64,000 nucleotides of DNA from Psychrobacillus vulpis (GTDB lineage Bacteria; Bacillota; Bacilli; Bacillales_A; Planococcaceae). The DNA lies in contig NZ_VDGI01000011.1 in the NCBI RefSeq assembly GCF_006861825.1, forward strand, positions 1-64,000, read 5' to 3'. Under the pieces are notes generated by a model. That model saw only the letters and a list, made by a program, of their open reading frames with translations, ran no database searches and was not told the origin of the DNA. This document shows positions 62,501-64,000 of this stretch, in pieces. The position numbers and the translations under genes are program-made. Within the stretch, counting starts at the first letter, position 1. Every line of letters starts with the position of its first letter.

Positions 62501-64000
62501 GTTCCATTAGGTGATTAGTATCCTCATTCGTTTCATTAACAAAATTTTCTTCCATTGTATCTTCCACTTTAAACGTGGGTACTGTTTCTTGTACTGTCTC
62601 TACTTCCAATGGATCAAGCTCTTGGTCGTTGATATCAATTGGGCTGCTCCAATCCGGTCGGTGTTGGAAATTATAGATTTTTATGAAAGTGGTATAGGGG
62701 ATTTTTATTGTTCTTGATTTTATTCCTAATTGCTTATTGGGCTCGATTGGGTGATTTGTTTCGTCATTCGTTTCATTAAAAAAATTTTCTTCTTTCGTAT
62801 CTTCCACTTCGTACCTAGGTACTATTTCTTGTACTGTTTCTGCTTCCATTTGATCGAGCTCTTGGTCATTGATATCAACTGGGCTGTTCCAATCTGGTCG
62901 GTGTTGGAAGTTATTGAGCTTTAAGAAACTGGTATAGGGAATTTTTATTGTTCTCCGTCTCGTTTCTAATTGGGTACTGGGTTCCATTAGGTGATTAGTA
63001 TCCTCATTCGTCTCATTAACAAAATTTTCTTCTATTGCATTTTCCTCTTCGGACCTAGGTATTATTTCTTGTACTCTCCCTGCTTCCAATTGATCGAGCT
63101 CTGGATCATTGACATCTACTGTTTCGCTCCAATTCGGACGGTGTTGGAAATTATAGATTTTTATGAAAATGGTATAGGGGATTTGTATGGTTCTCCATTT
63201 TGTTTCTGATTGGTTACTGGGTTCCATTAGGTGATTAGTATCCTCATTCGTTTCATTAACACATTTTTCTTCTATCTTATCTTTGACTTTGAACATGGGT
63301 ACTGTTTCTTGTACTGCTTCCAACTGATCGAACTCTAGCTCATTTATATCAACTGTGCTGCTCCAATTCGGACGGTGTTGGAAATTATAGATTTTAATGA
63401 AAGTGGTATAGGGGATTTTTATGGTTCTCCGTTTTGTCAATTGGTTGCTGGGTTCTATTAGGTGATTAGTATCCTCATTCTTCTCATTAACAAAGTTTTC
63501 TTCTAGTGTATCTTTGACTTTGAACATAGGTACTGTTTCTTGTACTGTCTCTGCTTCCATTTGATCGAGTTCTGAATCATTGACATCTACTGTTTCGCTC
63601 CAATTCAGACGGTGTTGGAAATTATAGATTTTTATGAAAGTGGTATAGGGGATTTTTATGGTTCTCCATTTTGTTTCTGATTGGTTACTGGGTTCCATTA
63701 GGTGATTAGTATCCTCATTCGTTTCATTAACAAAATTTTCTTCAATCGTATCTTCCACTTTAAACGTGGGTACTGTTTCTTGTACTGTCCCTGCTTCCAA
63801 TTGATCGAGCTCTTGGTCATCGATATCAACTGTGCTGCTCCAATCCGGTCGGTGTTGGAAATTATAGATTTTTATGAAAGTGGTATAGGGGATTTTTATT
63901 GTTCTCCGTTTTGTTTCTAATTGATTACTGGATTCCATCAGGTGATTAGTATCCTCATTCTTTTCATTAACATATTTTTCTTCTATTGTATCTTTGACTT
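59544..64000 (-). CDS. Giant tandem-repeat SPOCS-related spore protein (5' end beyond window)
   Basis: An open frame of more than 1480 codons, still open at the right edge; the ATG near 63938 is inside a repeat and is not the start. At least 14 units of about 80 residues (240 bases) run from the right edge to about 60530. Each begins T-K-R-R-T-I-K-I-P-Y-T-T-F-I-K-I-Y-N-F-Q, then H-R-P-N-W-S-E-T-V-D-V-N-D, an acidic middle (VPTFKVEDTIEENFVNE) and NEDTNHLMEPSNQ. The last two or three units are diverged. After them come RSIKIPFSSVSDIDTFLNPP and EEPYCYLVGFKSHEILDTIE (like the second half of the SPOCS paralogues), a SPOCS-like part (VSIKVPVVVGEYNVEISLEE, GKLFIEGYINQNIEYISGHN), IVLELIVQLLQVQKVSM, and a domain like the 74-residue protein. 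It is very acidic and probably on the spore surface. Confidence 0.85.
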   Translation of the reverse strand, partial: VKDTIEEKYVNEKNEDTNHLMESSNQLETKRRTIKIPYTTFIKIYNFQHRPDWSSTVDIDDQELDQLEAGTVQETVPTFKVEDTIEENFVNETNEDTNHLMEPSNQSETKWRTIKIPYTTFIKIYNFQHRLNWSETVDVNDSELDQMEAETVQETVPMFKVKDTLEENFVNEKNEDTNHLIEPSNQLTKRRTIKIPYTTFIKIYNFQHRPNWSSTVDINELEFDQLEAVQETVPMFKVKDKIEEKCVNETNEDTNHLMEPSNQSETKWRTIQIPYTIFIKIYNFQHRPNWSETVDVNDPELDQLEAGRVQEIIPRSEEENAIEENFVNETNEDTNHLMEPSTQLETRRRTIKIPYTSFLKLNNFQHRPDWNSPVDINDQELDQMEAETVQEIVPRYEVEDTKEENFFNETNDETNHPIEPNKQLGIKSRTIKIPYTTFIKIYNFQHRPDWSSPIDINDQELDPLEVETVQETVPTFKVEDTMEENFVNETNEDTNHLMEPSNQSETKRRTIKIPYTTFIKIYNFQQRPNWSETVDVNDLEPDQLEAGTVQETVPTFKVEDTIEENFVNEKNEDTNHLMEPSNQLETKRRTIKIPYATFIKIYSFQHRPNWSETVDVNDQELDQLEAGTVQEIVPTLKVEDTIEENFVDETNEDTNHLIEPNKQIEAIWRTIKIPYTTFIKIYNFQHRPNWSETVDVNDTELDQFVAETVQEMIPRTEVEDTIEENFVNETNEDTNHLMESSNQSETKRRTIKIPHTTFIKIYNFQHRPNWSETLDVNDQELDQLEAGTVQETVPTFKVEDTIEENFVNETNEDTNHLMEPSNQLETKRRTIKIPYTTFIKIYNFQYRPDWSSPVDINDQELDQLEVETVQETVPTFKVEDTIEENFVNEKNEDTNHQMEPSNQLETKRKTMKIPYTTFIKIYNFQHRPNWSETVDDQDLDQLETGTVQEVVPTSEHTLQMEETIKENFFNEIKSESNQLKETNNPLGTKSRKIKIPYSTFLKIYKFQHLLKNDQELDHLEDSTVQEIEFRSEHTSKVEETVEESFDNDTNRLNEPNIQLGLKPRTIKIPNTTFVKIYNLQHRTIDSRTSLTDEPEHSSLLKAEKDQEVVSSEQLFQVKEAEEENLVNEINHKPNYTTELNKQSGVRSRSIKIPFSSVSDIDTFLNPPIFGSTFQNTFKYIDPYNKQIPQLNTKLFNTITSYHEEPYCYLVGFKSHEILDTIEINYKYNKKMKEGRGNTRSVLTPIHDAVSVKTREANFTPSVSIKVPVVVGEYNVEISLEEDVLFEEKIHKVLEISKKVILTNCKFVPAGFSFSKMGETREALRGKLFIEGYINQNIEYISGHNQVEKSVTNELEAIFHLLRQNIVLELIVQLLQVQKVSMDTVHQPSLNMYTVKPRNQQEKINFEELQPFHTKKEVSLDKPIINLLKNLAPGTNITQLTVKGKIIKVSSFIEYNSFTNISTFLLENNNILSVNTNQIDSLTLS

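Noticed and set aside
61065-63920. Repeated forward-strand open frames of 64-79 residues resembling small hydrophobic membrane proteins
   Set aside because: They lie antisense to the giant gene, recur with its 240-base unit, lack ribosome sites and start with codons complementary to conserved repeat residues. They are shadows of the reverse-strand frame.
1-64000. tRNA, rRNA, CRISPR or complete prophage
   Set aside because: No cloverleaf with anticodon and CCA-type ends, rRNA landmark, direct-repeat array or phage structural gene was recognised by reading; a dedicated scan could still find a divergent tRNA.

Overview
This window reads as chromosome of a low-GC, endospore-forming member of the Bacillales. 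The gene set (CdaS, CotF/YhcQ-type coat protein, SPOCS-domain spore proteins, DynA, YpsA, YtzI, GltC next to gltAB, the Kip/Pxp cluster, ba3-type oxidase) and the dispersed palindromic repeats suggest a Psychrobacillus/Lysinibacillus-like organism. The genus is an inference. No rRNA, tRNA, CRISPR array or intact prophage was recognised.

Layout. 1-0.9 kb: 3' end of a transposase, a palindromic repeat and a PPC/DUF296 gene. 1.0-7.2 kb: a SAM-I (S-box) riboswitch leads metQ-metN-metP, followed directly by a hydratase-fold protein, an FMN 2-hydroxy-acid oxidase and a CaiB-type CoA-transferase. This looks like uptake plus processing of a methionine-related acid. 7.2-12.8 kb: repeats, Mn-catalase, ypsA, a CotF-like coat protein, a HAD phosphatase, a uvrA-like remnant and the sporulation diadenylate cyclase cdaS. 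12.8-21.4 kb: hisF-hisH and glutamate synthase gltAB with divergent gltC. 21.5-22.3 kb: a roughly 228-bp tandem array of a repeat also found elsewhere in the window. 22.5-28.0 kb: 5-oxoproline/D-glutamate genes (ycsI-ycsG-pxpA facing pxpBC, then kipR). 28-29.7 kb: an EamA exporter and an FMN reductase.

29.9-37.7 kb is an accessory, decaying stretch. It holds gntP with one internal stop, a truncated and frameshifted pdxA2 abutting an Rgg remnant, integrase fragments, a frameshifted DUF5677 gene, two more genes broken by a single in-frame TAG, a bacteriocin-like secreted protein with a small membrane protein, a protein with an H-x-T/GLLP motif, and an ilvA remnant.

37.8-56.4 kb returns to housekeeping genes: katA, a TrpXYZ-like ABC transporter, an EAL-CBS-GGDEF protein, rlmN, a rhodanese with dynA, a small lipoprotein, an acetyltransferase, cheX and ba3 oxidase. 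56.7-64 kb is a spore-surface locus. Two 250-residue SPOCS paralogues sit beside a giant gene, open at the right edge of the window. It has at least 14 units of about 80 residues, then rearranged versions of the SPOCS-protein segments, then a domain matching the neighbouring 74-residue protein. A degraded duplicate of that small gene lies next to it. This spore locus and the S-box operon are the most interesting parts of the window.
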